Part shown: piece after piece, positions 1 through 6,468 of the stretch
Numbering within the stretch: the stretch's first letter is position 1
How the letters are laid out: each line of letters begins with the position of its first letter
Origin: an uncultured Sutterella sp.
Lineage (GTDB): Bacteria; Pseudomonadota; Gammaproteobacteria; Burkholderiales; Burkholderiaceae_F
Length of the DNA: 10,765 bases
Direction of reading: 5' to 3'
NCBI GenBank assembly: GCA_900764215.1
Contig: CAAFNI010000253.1
Span: 1-10,765 of the forward strand
Made by a program: the position numbers and the translations under genes
The notes under the pieces: generated by a model
Told to the model about the DNA's origin: nothing
The model's database searches: none
The model's input: the letters and a program-made list of their open reading frames with translations, nothing else

Positions 1-644
1 GCGCGAAGCGCTTCGAGCGTTCCGCCGCCCCTGCATTCGCCCGCGGCGAGAAGCAGCACCTGATCGAGATGGGGTTCGACGAGCGCGAGCTCGTGCGTGC
101 AGACGACGACGGCGCAACCCGCGTCGCGCAGTGCGGAGAGCTCTCGGTACATGAGGGACGAGGCGGCGGGATCGAGCCCCACGGTCGGCTCGTCGAGCAT
201 CAGAAGGCGCGGGCGCGTGAGAAGCGCCTGCGCGAGTCCCAGACGCTGGCGCTGGCCCTTCGAGCACTGGCCGAGGCGCTGGCGCAGCACGACGGCGAGT
301 CCGAGCTCCTCGACGAGCTCGTCGATGCGGGCGCGCCCCACCCCCTTGAGGCCCGCGAAGTAGCGCAGGTGCTCCTCGACGGTCATGGCGTCGTAGAAGC
401 TCACGTTTTCGGGGAGGTATCCCACGTCCAAAGGCGAGGCGCCGGGCGCGCCGCCCAACACCTCGAGCCTGCCCGAGGCGGGCTTGAGAAGGCCCAGGAT
501 CAGCTTGATGAGCGTGGACTTGCCGGCGCCGTTGTGGCCGATGAGGCCCAGAAGTCTTCCCGGGGCGAGCTCGAAGCCGATCCGGTTGAGGACGGTCTTC
601 GCGCCGCGGCGAAAGAAGAGGTCGTCGCATGAGATGGCGTTCAT
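1..644 (-). CDS. nosF: NosF-like ABC transporter ATP-binding protein (3' end cut by window edge)
   Basis: ATPase subunit of a NosDFY-type ABC transporter at the cytoplasmic face, which powers copper-site maturation in the periplasm. The first 214 residues are present; the C-terminus lies beyond the left edge. Visible motifs: Walker A GHNGAGKST (residues 36-44), a Q-loop region GYLPENVSFY, signature SKGQRQRLGLAQAL in place of canonical LSGGQ (the SKG form is usual in NosF), Walker B LLMLDEPT, D-loop GLDP and H-loop CTHE. The ATG (642-644) overlaps the nosD stop as ATGA, so the two are translationally coupled; an AAGGA lies nine bases upstream. Neighbours NosD and NosL give the specific assignment; by sequence alone it would be a generic CcmA/NosF-class ATPase. 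The permease NosY would be expected next, outside the window. Confidence 0.9.
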   Translation of the reverse strand, partial: MNAISCDDLFFRRGAKTVLNRIGFELAPGRLLGLIGHNGAGKSTLIKLILGLLKPASGRLEVLGGAPGASPLDVGYLPENVSFYDAMTVEEHLRYFAGLKGVGRARIDELVEELGLAVVLRQRLGQCSKGQRQRLGLAQALLTRPRLLMLDEPTVGLDPAASSLMYRELSALRDAGCAVVVCTHELALVEPHLDQVLLLAAGECRGGGTLEALR

Positions 645-1993
645 TTGGCTGTTTCCTTCTTCTCTTCCTGGTTGTTCTCGGCGCGGATCTCGTGCACGTC
701 GGGCCCGACGGGCGGACGCACGAGCGGATGCGAGTCAGTGACGCCTTTGCCGCGATCGATCTCGAACTGGCTCGCGAGCCACCGCAGAAGCGCCGTCACG
801 GGGCTGTCCATCAGAAAGCGCGCCTCCGGATAAATCCAGAAGATGCGGTCAAGGCTGTCGTTGGGCTGATAGGCGCGATCCGATATGCCGTCATGATCGA
901 CGTCCCAGCCCAGATTCGTGCTCCAGTAGTTGCCTCGGCCCTCATGGCTCCACTCGAGAGGCGTTTCGCCCACATAGCGGACCTGGATCCGGTTGTCGAC
1001 GAAGGCGTTGTCCCAGAGCACGTTCCCTTCGCCGCCCAACGCGACGCCGATGCCGATGTCGCTGTCCGCGATCCAGTTGCGGGTCACGCGGCTTTTGCCC
1101 GGGCCGTAGATGAAGATCCCCTTCCCTTCGTTGTCGAGCGCGGCGCGCCCCTTCGGATTGTGCACGCCTTCGACCGTGTTCTCTTCGACAAGACAGCCGT
1201 CGGCGACGTTGAGGAGGATGCCGAACTCGATGTTGCGCGCACTGAAGCTCTTCGTGAGCGTCACGCGATCGCTGCTCATGAGCGCGTAGCCGCCGCGCAC
1301 GCCCACGGCGCGGTTGCCCGTGGCCGTGCAGTCGCGCGTGTACATGTAGTGAATGCCGTACTGCGCGCCCGTGAAGTAGTTGAAGTCGGACGCCGCCGCG
1401 TCGACGTTTTCAAGGTAGTAGCCGTCGCGGACGTTCCTGAGCGAATTGCGGTTGAGCCGCGCATTCTTCACGTAGGAGAGAAAGATCCCGTCGCCGCGGT
1501 CGAGCACGTGGCGCGAGGCGTCCCCTTCGATCGTGCAGCCTTCGACCACGAGAGCGTTCATGCGGTCGGCCCTGACGCCGAAACCCGGCCCCTGAAGCGT
1601 GAGGTTGCGCAGTTGAGTGCCGTCGGCGCCGTCGCCCACCATCACGCCCGCGTCGCGCGCGTAGAGGTCGCCCCCGTAGTTGCGCACGGTGAGATTTTCA
1701 ATCCGCACGCCGGGGACGCGCACGATGAAGCCCGAGCCACGGCCGCCTGCGTCGACGACCGCGCCCTCCTCTCCCCGAACGGTGATGCGCGCGTAGATCT
1801 CAAGCGGCGCCTCGAGCGCGTAGACGCCCTTTTTGAGCACGATCTCATCGCCGTCCTCGGCATCGATCACGGCGTCGTCAAGCTCGGCGAAGGCTGCGAC
1901 CTCGAAGGTGCGCGCCTGCGCGCCGGCGACCCCGAAGAGCCCGAAGAGTCCGAAGAGCGCAGCGGCCAGCACAAGCCTCGCGAAAGGGTTCAT
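641..1993 (-). CDS. nosD: NosD-like periplasmic copper-maturation protein
   Basis: Periplasmic partner of the NosFY transporter. In the N2O reductase system NosD receives copper from NosL and passes it to the apoenzyme. The protein has 450 residues. It starts with a signal peptide (MNPFARL, then a Leu/Phe/Gly-rich core ending AGAQA) and continues as parallel beta-helix repeats (NosD/CASH class), seen as recurring N-x-[LIV]-x-x-[CN] turns such as RNLTLQG, VVEGCTIEG and VEENTVEG. The C-terminus has the family hallmark NYWSTNLGWDVDHDGISD, then YQPNDSLDR, IYPEARFLMDSP and a charged tail. The open frame runs further upstream, but the ATG at 1991-1993 has GAGGA eight bases before it and opens the signal peptide, so it is the start. 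It lies 11 bases after nosL and overlaps nosF by four. No nosZ is present, so its client is inferred to be MccA. Confidence 0.93.
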   Translation of the reverse strand: MNPFARLVLAAALFGLFGLFGVAGAQARTFEVAAFAELDDAVIDAEDGDEIVLKKGVYALEAPLEIYARITVRGEEGAVVDAGGRGSGFIVRVPGVRIENLTVRNYGGDLYARDAGVMVGDGADGTQLRNLTLQGPGFGVRADRMNALVVEGCTIEGDASRHVLDRGDGIFLSYVKNARLNRNSLRNVRDGYYLENVDAAASDFNYFTGAQYGIHYMYTRDCTATGNRAVGVRGGYALMSSDRVTLTKSFSARNIEFGILLNVADGCLVEENTVEGVHNPKGRAALDNEGKGIFIYGPGKSRVTRNWIADSDIGIGVALGGEGNVLWDNAFVDNRIQVRYVGETPLEWSHEGRGNYWSTNLGWDVDHDGISDRAYQPNDSLDRIFWIYPEARFLMDSPVTALLRWLASQFEIDRGKGVTDSHPLVRPPVGPDVHEIRAENNQEEKKETAK

Positions 1994-2004
1994 GACGAGC
2001 GTCC

Positions 2005-2517
2005 TCAATTCAGGCGCTCGAGCGTGATGGCATCGTACGGATAGAGTTCGCCGCCCCACTCCTTGATGAAGGCTTCGGCCTTCGACTTGTCGGTGAAGGC
2101 GACGGGCTCGTCGCCCATCACGCCTTCGCGGCCGTGGCCGTAGACGTACATGGCGGACGCCGCAGGGACGAGCGCGTCGTCGGCGGGCGTCTCCCAGGAG
2201 GTCTTGCCCAGATCGTGAATGAAGAACGCGAGAAGCCGCCGCTTGTTTTCGGGCTGCAGCGCATAGGTGAAGGCGTCGCGTCCGCTGCAGAACATGAGGG
2301 GCGTGTCCTCGGCGCCCTTGATCATGATCTGGGCCTTGGGACCCTCGTAGTGTGCAAGGACCATGCCGCAGAGGTGGCACCGGTCATGCTTGGCAAAGGG
2401 CACGGGCGAGAAGGTCTTCTTCGATGCCTCGTCGCCGCAGCCCGCCAGCAGAAGGGCCGCCAGAGCCGCGGCGCATCCGGCCGCGGCGGTCTTCAAGATC
2501 TTCTTCTGCATCGTCAT
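2005..2517 (-). CDS. nosL: NosL-like copper chaperone lipoprotein (MccL-like)
   Basis: Outer- or inner-membrane-anchored periplasmic lipoprotein that binds Cu(I) and hands it to NosD. It has 170 residues from the ATG at 2515-2517, which is preceded by GAGGAG at six bases; an upstream TTG in frame (2562) has no comparable ribosome site. A Lys-rich N-region and Ala/Leu core end in the lipobox LLAGC (Cys27). The NosL motif CHLCGM (47-52) and MFCSGRDAF (75-83) follow, and the family signature region MYVYGHGREGVMGDEPVAF is near the C-terminus. In Wolinella a NosL homologue, MccL, belongs to the mcc sulfite-reduction locus, which fits this setting. It is the first gene of the unit nosL-nosD-nosF and sits downstream of a terminator, so it probably has its own promoter. 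Confidence 0.92.
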   Translation of the reverse strand: MTMQKKILKTAAAGCAAALAALLLAGCGDEASKKTFSPVPFAKHDRCHLCGMVLAHYEGPKAQIMIKGAEDTPLMFCSGRDAFTYALQPENKRRLLAFFIHDLGKTSWETPADDALVPAASAMYVYGHGREGVMGDEPVAFTDKSKAEAFIKEWGGELYPYDAITLERLN

Positions 2518-2582
2518 TGCACGCTCCTCAAGTGTGGGTCGGAAAGCCCGGGAAAAGTTCAATCGTACGACGTTCCCGAACC

Positions 2583-2606
2583 CGGCGTTCGAAATTTCGA
2601 TCGCCG
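2583..2606. promoter_or_regulatory. 24-bp near-perfect palindrome upstream of nosL (candidate operator)
   Basis: The core TCGAAATTTCGA (2589-2600) is a perfect 12-bp palindrome. It is flanked by CGGCG (2583-2587) and CGCCG (2602-2606), which extend the symmetry to 11 of 12 base pairs with one T-T mismatch. It lies between the terminator behind mccD and the nosL ribosome site, 66 bases from the nosL start. The location suits an operator for a dimeric regulator. I saw no convincing -35/-10 pair beside it, so its role is inferred. Confidence 0.4.
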
Positions 2607-2614
2607 TTGCGGAT

Positions 2615-2638
2615 AAAAAAACGGCCCGATGACGGGCT
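2615..2638 (-). terminator. Factor-independent terminator after mccD
   Basis: Read on the minus strand, a GCCCG-TCAT-CGGGC hairpin (2637-2624) is followed by CG and seven T's (2621-2615). This is a standard intrinsic terminator and would end transcription of mccA-mccD before nosL. The stem has only five uninterrupted pairs, so some readthrough into nosL is possible. Confidence 0.65.
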
Positions 2639-2663
2639 GAGTGATTGCTGGAATGTTTTTCAG

Positions 2664-2697
2664 CCTTCCGCCCCGCCGTTGCCGGCGGGGCGGAAGG
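2664..2697. repeat. Long GC-rich hairpin downstream of mccD
   Basis: CCTTCCGCCCCGCC (2664-2677) pairs perfectly with GGCGGGGCGGAAGG (2684-2697); an additional G-C pair leaves a four-base loop TTGC. It begins 53 bases after the mccD stop, just ahead of the U-tract terminator. On the minus strand it is followed by A's rather than T's, so it is not itself a standard terminator. It probably protects the 3' end of the mcc transcript from exonucleases. Confidence 0.6.
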
Positions 2698-2750
2698 TTG
2701 ATGGGGTCGCGTGCTTTCACACGCTTCGGTTCAGACGGCCAGCAAAGGCA

Positions 2751-3683
2751 TCAGAGACCGAAGATCTGACCGGCGTACAGGATGAAGTGACGCAGGCAGA
2801 GCATGCCGACGATGCTGCACAGACCGGCGAGATAGAAGCTCGCGGTGCTCTTGACGAAGTTGAGCAGCACGGGCAACACGAAGCCGACGCCCACGACACC
2901 GACCCAGAACACGGTGGACCAGGTGCCCGAGACAAAAGCCTCGACGGCGGCCTGAGCAGCGGCGTTGCCGGATATAAGGGAAACCGCGATCATGAAGATG
3001 CAGAGCGCTTCGGCGGCCATGATCGGCCATTCGGCGCCGTGCAGGAGCTTCATGTCGGCACTGTGCTCTTCTTCACCGAAGCAGCCGACCGCAATGAGCT
3101 TGGCGGCGGCGGCGCCGGCGGAGAGGCCCGAGGCGATGAAGAGCGCCGGGAGCACAGCCGTGTTGATGAGCGGGAAGCGGATCAGGGCGGAGATCAGGAA
3201 GCCGGTGTACGCGCAGATCGTGATTGCGAGAATCAGGACGATCCACTGAAGCGCACCGCGGATGCCGTCAAAGGCGCCGATGATGCCGTCGAGCCAGTCC
3301 AGCGCGCCGCAGCTCTTCACTTCCTTGCGGAAGGCGACGAGCATGAGCACGAAGACGAGCGGGATATAGAACAGAAGCGCTATAACGCCGAGGCTCATCA
3401 CGGAGGTCAGGTTGTAGTAGATGAGAATGCGCCAGAAAACCAGCGGATTCGTCAAGTCGGCCACGAGGCAGATCATGCCGAGCACGATGGTCACAAAGCC
3501 GACGAGCGTCGCGGCCTTGAGAACCGGCGTGTTTTCCGCGACCTGCTTGCGGTAGCGGTTCAGCATGAGGGCTACGGCCACGGCGCCGCCGGAGATGCCT
3601 GCGAGGAACAGGTACACGGCGATCGGCCACGGCCAGGCGATCCCTTGGCTCAGACCAAGTGTAAAGTTCATGGCGATGTCCAT
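2751..3683 (-). CDS. mccD: NrfD/PsrC-family membrane quinol dehydrogenase subunit (MccD/SirD)
   Basis: Integral membrane subunit that oxidises menaquinol and passes electrons to its iron-sulfur partner. It has 310 residues with about eight hydrophobic segments (roughly 17-41, 54-77, 89-118, 143-168, 174-202, 217-239, 254-277, 282-305), the usual topology of NrfD-like proteins, and no cofactor-binding Cys clusters. The early GISGGAVAVALM stretch (29-40) resembles the Gly-rich first helix of the family. The ATG follows the mccC stop by two bases and its AAGGAG ribosome site lies inside the end of mccC, so the two genes are tightly coupled. In Wolinella and Shewanella the MccC/MccD and SirC/SirD pairs deliver electrons to the octaheme sulfite reductase. 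By sequence alone it could be any NrfD relative; the neighbours make MccD the best name. Confidence 0.92.
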   Translation of the reverse strand: MDIAMNFTLGLSQGIAWPWPIAVYLFLAGISGGAVAVALMLNRYRKQVAENTPVLKAATLVGFVTIVLGMICLVADLTNPLVFWRILIYYNLTSVMSLGVIALLFYIPLVFVLMLVAFRKEVKSCGALDWLDGIIGAFDGIRGALQWIVLILAITICAYTGFLISALIRFPLINTAVLPALFIASGLSAGAAAAKLIAVGCFGEEEHSADMKLLHGAEWPIMAAEALCIFMIAVSLISGNAAAQAAVEAFVSGTWSTVFWVGVVGVGFVLPVLLNFVKSTASFYLAGLCSIVGMLCLRHFILYAGQIFGL

Positions 3684-3685
3684 CT

Positions 3686-4369
3686 TTACACTCCTTGCTT
3701 AACAATGGGGATGTAACGCAGGCTGGGCTCCGTGCCGAGTTCCGGGCGGATGCGCACGGAATCCTTGACGGCGAGCAGCTTGTTGATGTACGAGTTCGGA
3801 TCGTTGAGGTCACCGAACACGAGGGCGTCGTACTTGCAGGCTTCCACGCATGCAGGCTGCTGTCCCTTTTCGAGACGCGTGTGCAGGCAGAAGTCGCAGT
3901 TGTCGGCGACCTTCGTCTCCTCATTGATGAAACGCGCGTTGTACGGGCAGGCGACGATGCAGTACTTGCAGCCGACGCACTTGTCGGCGTGCATCGTCAC
4001 GATGCCGGTCTTCGGGTCGCGATGGGCGGCGCCCGTCGGGCAGACCGTGACGCACGGGGCGTCAGCGCACTGCTGGCAGGACACGCGCACGTAGCGGCGG
4101 TCGGCGGCACAGCCTCGCTTGCCTTCGATGGTGTCGTTCTGCAGTTCGAGCAACAAACGGGTCACGCCCTTGGGGAGCTTGTTCGTTTCGTTGCAGGCGA
4201 TTCTGCAGTCGCGGCAGCCAACGCACTTGTTTTGGTCGAAGACCATGCCATAGTGAGGCGTACCGGGCTGGCGGACCTGACTGGAACCGCATCCGCCGAG
4301 GGACACGAGGACCAGGGAGCTAGCACCGGCACCAGCGAGAAATTTTCTCCTGTCGATCTTTTCGCTCAC
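3686..4369 (-). CDS. mccC: Tat-exported ferredoxin with four [4Fe-4S] motifs (MccC/SirC, NrfC-like)
   Basis: Periplasmic electron carrier between MccD and MccA. With the GTG start it has 227 residues. The N-terminus SEKIDRRKFLAGAG is a twin-arginine signal, followed by a hydrophobic stretch ending LGGCGSS, which looks like a lipobox. Sixteen Cys form four cluster motifs: CVGCRDCRIAC (49-59), CQQCADAPCVTVC (98-110), CVGCKYCIVAC (131-141) and CDFC...CVEAC (158-178), the arrangement of NrfC/DmsB/PsrB proteins. One extra Cys (87) precedes the second group. No ATG is available. I chose GTG at 4369 because GGAG lies six bases upstream; a TTG at 4381 with GGGAGG seven bases upstream is an alternative adding four residues. 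An inverted repeat GACAGA/TCTGTC (4383-4388 and 4408-4413) brackets that upstream ribosome site. Confidence 0.93.
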   Translation of the reverse strand: MSEKIDRRKFLAGAGASSLVLVSLGGCGSSQVRQPGTPHYGMVFDQNKCVGCRDCRIACNETNKLPKGVTRLLLELQNDTIEGKRGCAADRRYVRVSCQQCADAPCVTVCPTGAAHRDPKTGIVTMHADKCVGCKYCIVACPYNARFINEETKVADNCDFCLHTRLEKGQQPACVEACKYDALVFGDLNDPNSYINKLLAVKDSVRIRPELGTEPSLRYIPIVKQGV

Positions 4370-4424
4370 GATGTTCTCCAATGACAGACCTCCCGGGGTT
4401 AGGAAAATCTGTCGGTTAAATTGC

Positions 4425-5075
4425 TTACCGAGTCATCCTGGCTTCGGCTTTGGCAATCGCAGTCTTGAGGGCCCGCTCCTTGTCGGGAGCCGCGCCCGCA
4501 TCCAGAAGCATCCGCCAGTGGCGCACCGCCTCGGCATATCTGCCCTTGAGGAAGGCGGCCTGACCGAGGAGCATCCGGGTTCGAACCTCAAGGGGGTTCT
4601 TGCCGAACACGCGCTCGACGGCGGCCTGGGTTTCGGGGGCGAACTGACGTCCGTCGCGGTAGTACTGGGCGAAGACCTTGATGCCGAGCAGCTCGGGAGT
4701 TTCTCCCGCGATGCCGATGCTTTGGTCGATCGCCGAGACCGCATCCTCGTACTTGCCCACCTCGAGGCAGACCAGTGCGAGCTGCTGCTGGGCGTATGCG
4801 CTGCCGGGGGTCATCTGGACCTGCCGGCGGGCATCCGTCAGCTTCGCGGCGAGCAGATAGTCGACGTCGTGGTCGACCTCCGCCTTGTCCCAATCGCTCC
4901 AGCGTCCAAGCGTTGCGTAGACGCCGAGGCTCGAGACGAGCAGCAAGCCAGCGAAACCCGCGAGGAACACGCTCTTGCCTGCGGCCGCCGGACCGCGGGT
5001 CCGGATCCGGTAGCCTGCGAGGACCGCTCCTGCTAGAAGCGCGGCCCCTGCAAAGAGGGCTGCAAGCATGTTCAT
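4425..5075 (-). CDS. Membrane-anchored TPR protein, CcmI/NrfG-like cytochrome c assembly factor
   Basis: 216 residues. Two N-terminal membrane helices (about 3-21 and 35-55) are joined by a basic loop YRIRTRG, and a soluble domain with TPR-like helical repeats follows (about 91-124 and 162-195; GSAYAQQQLALVCLEVGKYE and RMLLGQAAFLKGRYAEAVRH show the spacing). This is the plan of CcmI and of the NrfG-type subunits, which hold apocytochrome C-termini for the heme lyase. Shewanella sir loci carry an NrfEFG-like set (SirEFG) for the unusual heme site, so this protein may be the TPR member of such a lyase. The catalytic CcmF/NrfE-like partner is not in the window. ATG at 5075 is preceded by GGAG at eight bases; a TTG 18 bases upstream is less likely. 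Confidence 0.8.
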   Translation of the reverse strand: MNMLAALFAGAALLAGAVLAGYRIRTRGPAAAGKSVFLAGFAGLLLVSSLGVYATLGRWSDWDKAEVDHDVDYLLAAKLTDARRQVQMTPGSAYAQQQLALVCLEVGKYEDAVSAIDQSIGIAGETPELLGIKVFAQYYRDGRQFAPETQAAVERVFGKNPLEVRTRMLLGQAAFLKGRYAEAVRHWRMLLDAGAAPDKERALKTAIAKAEARMTR

Positions 5076-5105
5076 CACGCGTTCTCCATGCAATTGCCAG
5101 GATTC

Positions 5106-5123
5106 ATCCTCACTTGTGAGGAT
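5106..5123. repeat. 18-bp palindrome at the FKBP stop codon
   Basis: ATCCTCAC-TT-GTGAGGAT is perfectly symmetric and contains the stop codon (5110-5112) of the FKBP gene. The same stretch carries a 10-bp direct repeat AGGATTCATC at 5099-5108 and 5119-5128. It may form an intercistronic RNA hairpin before the TPR gene, or may be left over from a small duplication. Confidence 0.5.
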
Positions 5124-5904
5124 TCATCTTGTCCATCATTTCCTTGGACATGCCGCCGGACATGCCGGGCATGCCGAAGCTCTGCTGATGAGCACCAACC
5201 TTTTCGACCTTGACGAGCTGCAGGTCGAAGACGAGGGCAGATTCGGGCGGAATCTGGCCTGCGCCGTCATGACCGTAGGCGAGCTCGGCCGGCACCGTGA
5301 AGCGGTAGCGGGAGCCCGGCGTCATGAGGGCGACGCCTTCGGCGAGGCCCGGAATCACGGACATCATCACAAAGCGGGCCGGTTCCTTCGTCTGCCAGGT
5401 GTTTTCAAACTCCTTGCCGTCGATGAAGGATCCGACGTAATTGACGGTAACCACATCCTCCACGCGCGGCTTGTCGCCCTTGCCTTCGGTCAGGACTTCA
5501 TACTGGAGACCGGACTTCGTCGTGATCACGCCCTTTTTCTTGGCGTTTTCAGCGAGGTAAGCCTTGGACTTCTCGGAATTGGCCTTGGCGACCTTTTCCA
5601 GATGAGCCTCTTCGAGCTTGTTGAGCTGTTCGGCGCGCACGTTGAGGATCTTCAGCATGTCGTCGTCGGAAAGCTCGCTCTTGCCCTTGAGAGCGTCGTT
5701 GAAGCCCTGGACGATCGCAGCCATGTCGACTTCGGCGCCCAGTTCGGTCTGGCGATAGACCTGCCCGGCGATGACGTTGCCGAGCGTAGCACCCATACTG
5801 TAAGACTCCTTCTGGATCTGCGTCTGCGGAGCCTGTGCGAATGCCACGGAGCTCACGGTCAGCGCAAGCGAGGCAGAGAGAATGACTTTTTTCAGGGTAA
5901 ACAT
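5110..5904 (-). CDS. Exported FKBP-type peptidyl-prolyl cis-trans isomerase, FkpA/Mip-like
   Basis: Periplasmic foldase of 264 residues. The signal peptide ends near SSVAFAQA (residue 25). The N-terminal FKBP dimerisation domain is helical (about 30-120, with YSMGATLGNVIAGQV), and the FKBP catalytic domain runs about 132-235 (VTVNYVGSFIDGKEFENTW, VIPGLAEGV, AYGHDG, IPPESALVFDLQLV). The Trp usual in VIPGW is Leu here, which may alter the pocket. A 25-30 residue tail is rich in Met and Gly, with MPGM and MDKM pairs and His239 and His263. Wolinella mccB encodes a predicted prolyl isomerase beside mccA, so this is probably its functional equivalent, helping the large cytochrome fold. The tail may bind Cu(I), which is inference. 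The ribosome site is weak (TTGAGA). Confidence 0.92.
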   Translation of the reverse strand: MFTLKKVILSASLALTVSSVAFAQAPQTQIQKESYSMGATLGNVIAGQVYRQTELGAEVDMAAIVQGFNDALKGKSELSDDDMLKILNVRAEQLNKLEEAHLEKVAKANSEKSKAYLAENAKKKGVITTKSGLQYEVLTEGKGDKPRVEDVVTVNYVGSFIDGKEFENTWQTKEPARFVMMSVIPGLAEGVALMTPGSRYRFTVPAELAYGHDGAGQIPPESALVFDLQLVKVEKVGAHQQSFGMPGMSGGMSKEMMDKMNPHK

Positions 5905-5964
5905 AATTATCTCAATTGAATGTCTGTGTGAATTACCGTCCCGCCCTGAGGCGAGGCACGCATC

Positions 5965-6390
5965 TTACGGAAGCTCGATCGGCCGGTTTGAACGACGCCA
6001 GCCGACGATGCCCTCGGGCATCTGACGAACATCCGTATAACCAAGCTTCATGACTTCGCGCGCTGCCATCTCGCTGCTCGTGCAGAGCGGGTTGACGCAG
6101 TAGAACACGAGCGTGGTGCTCTTGTCCTCGGGCAGCAGCTTCTTCCAATCCTTCACGTTGAAGAAGATCGCGCCGGGGATGTATCCCTGGGCCCAGATCT
6201 CCAGCTCGTTGGCATCGTAGAACTGCACGCCTTCCTCGAAAAGCATTTTGGCTTCCCGAAGCGAAATCTGATTGAGAACTTCGTCATAGACGGGGGCCGG
6301 CTCAATCGGACCGTCGGCACCGGCCATGGCGGCCGATGCGCTGATGGCCATGATCAAACCCATGACCGACCGTTTCAGATGCGCTTTCAT
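5965..6390 (-). CDS. Exported rhodanese-like protein
   Basis: 141 residues from the ATG at 6388-6390, chosen because it opens a clean signal peptide (MKAHLKRS, hydrophobic core, ASAAMAGA) and has an AGAAGG site four bases upstream; the frame extends upstream without a better start. The rhodanese fold is shown by ISLREAKMLFEEGVQFYDAN, then WAQGYIPGAIFFNV, a strand LVFYC carrying the candidate catalytic Cys98, and the C-terminal GYTDVRQMPEGIVGWRR. The active loop reads CVNPLCTSS, with a second Cys (103) five residues on, unlike the classical CRxGxR loop. Single-domain rhodaneses move sulfane sulfur between thiols, cyanide or sulfite. Beside a sulfite reductase it may handle sulfide, polysulfide or thiosulfate, or act in thiol redox control during heme or copper insertion. 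Substrate unknown. Confidence 0.85.
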   Translation of the reverse strand: MKAHLKRSVMGLIMAISASAAMAGADGPIEPAPVYDEVLNQISLREAKMLFEEGVQFYDANELEIWAQGYIPGAIFFNVKDWKKLLPEDKSTTLVFYCVNPLCTSSEMAAREVMKLGYTDVRQMPEGIVGWRRSNRPIELP

Positions 6391-6409
6391 AATTCCTTCT
6401 TGGTCTTTC

Positions 6410-6435
6410 CCCCGGACCTCGCGGGAGGTCCGGGG
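6410..6435 (-). repeat. Intercistronic hairpin between mccA and the rhodanese gene
   Basis: CCCCGGACCTC (6410-6420) and GAGGTCCGGGG (6425-6435) form a perfect 11-bp stem with a four-base loop. It lies 33 bases beyond the mccA stop and 20 bases before the next gene. No T-run follows on either strand, so it is not a standard terminator. It probably stabilises the 3' end of a processed mccA mRNA, giving more cytochrome than downstream accessory proteins. Confidence 0.7.
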
Positions 6436-6468
6436 ATTCAAGGCTGGAAGCAAACGGGACTTCCTGAC

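Noticed and set aside
629..2044. 471-codon plus-strand frame opposite nosD
   Set aside because: It is an antisense shadow of nosD, rich in Ala/Val/Arg/His with no domain.
1994..2380. Upstream extension of the nosD frame to a 579-residue protein
   Set aside because: It overlaps nosL almost entirely, lacks a start with a ribosome site, and would bury the nosD signal peptide inside the protein. The ATG at 1993 is clearly better.
1..2517. A nitrous oxide respiration operon
   Set aside because: No nosZ, nosR or related reductase is visible and the unit is attached to an mccA operon; left open only because the window stops inside nosF.
2664..2697. The 15-bp GC hairpin as the mcc terminator itself
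   Set aside because: On the minus strand it is followed by A's, not T's. The weaker stem at 2624-2637 with seven T's is the better terminator.
2352..3716. 454-codon plus-strand frame opposite nosL-mccD
   Set aside because: Antisense frame with highly charged, low-complexity composition; the minus strand here encodes a clear NrfD-type membrane protein.
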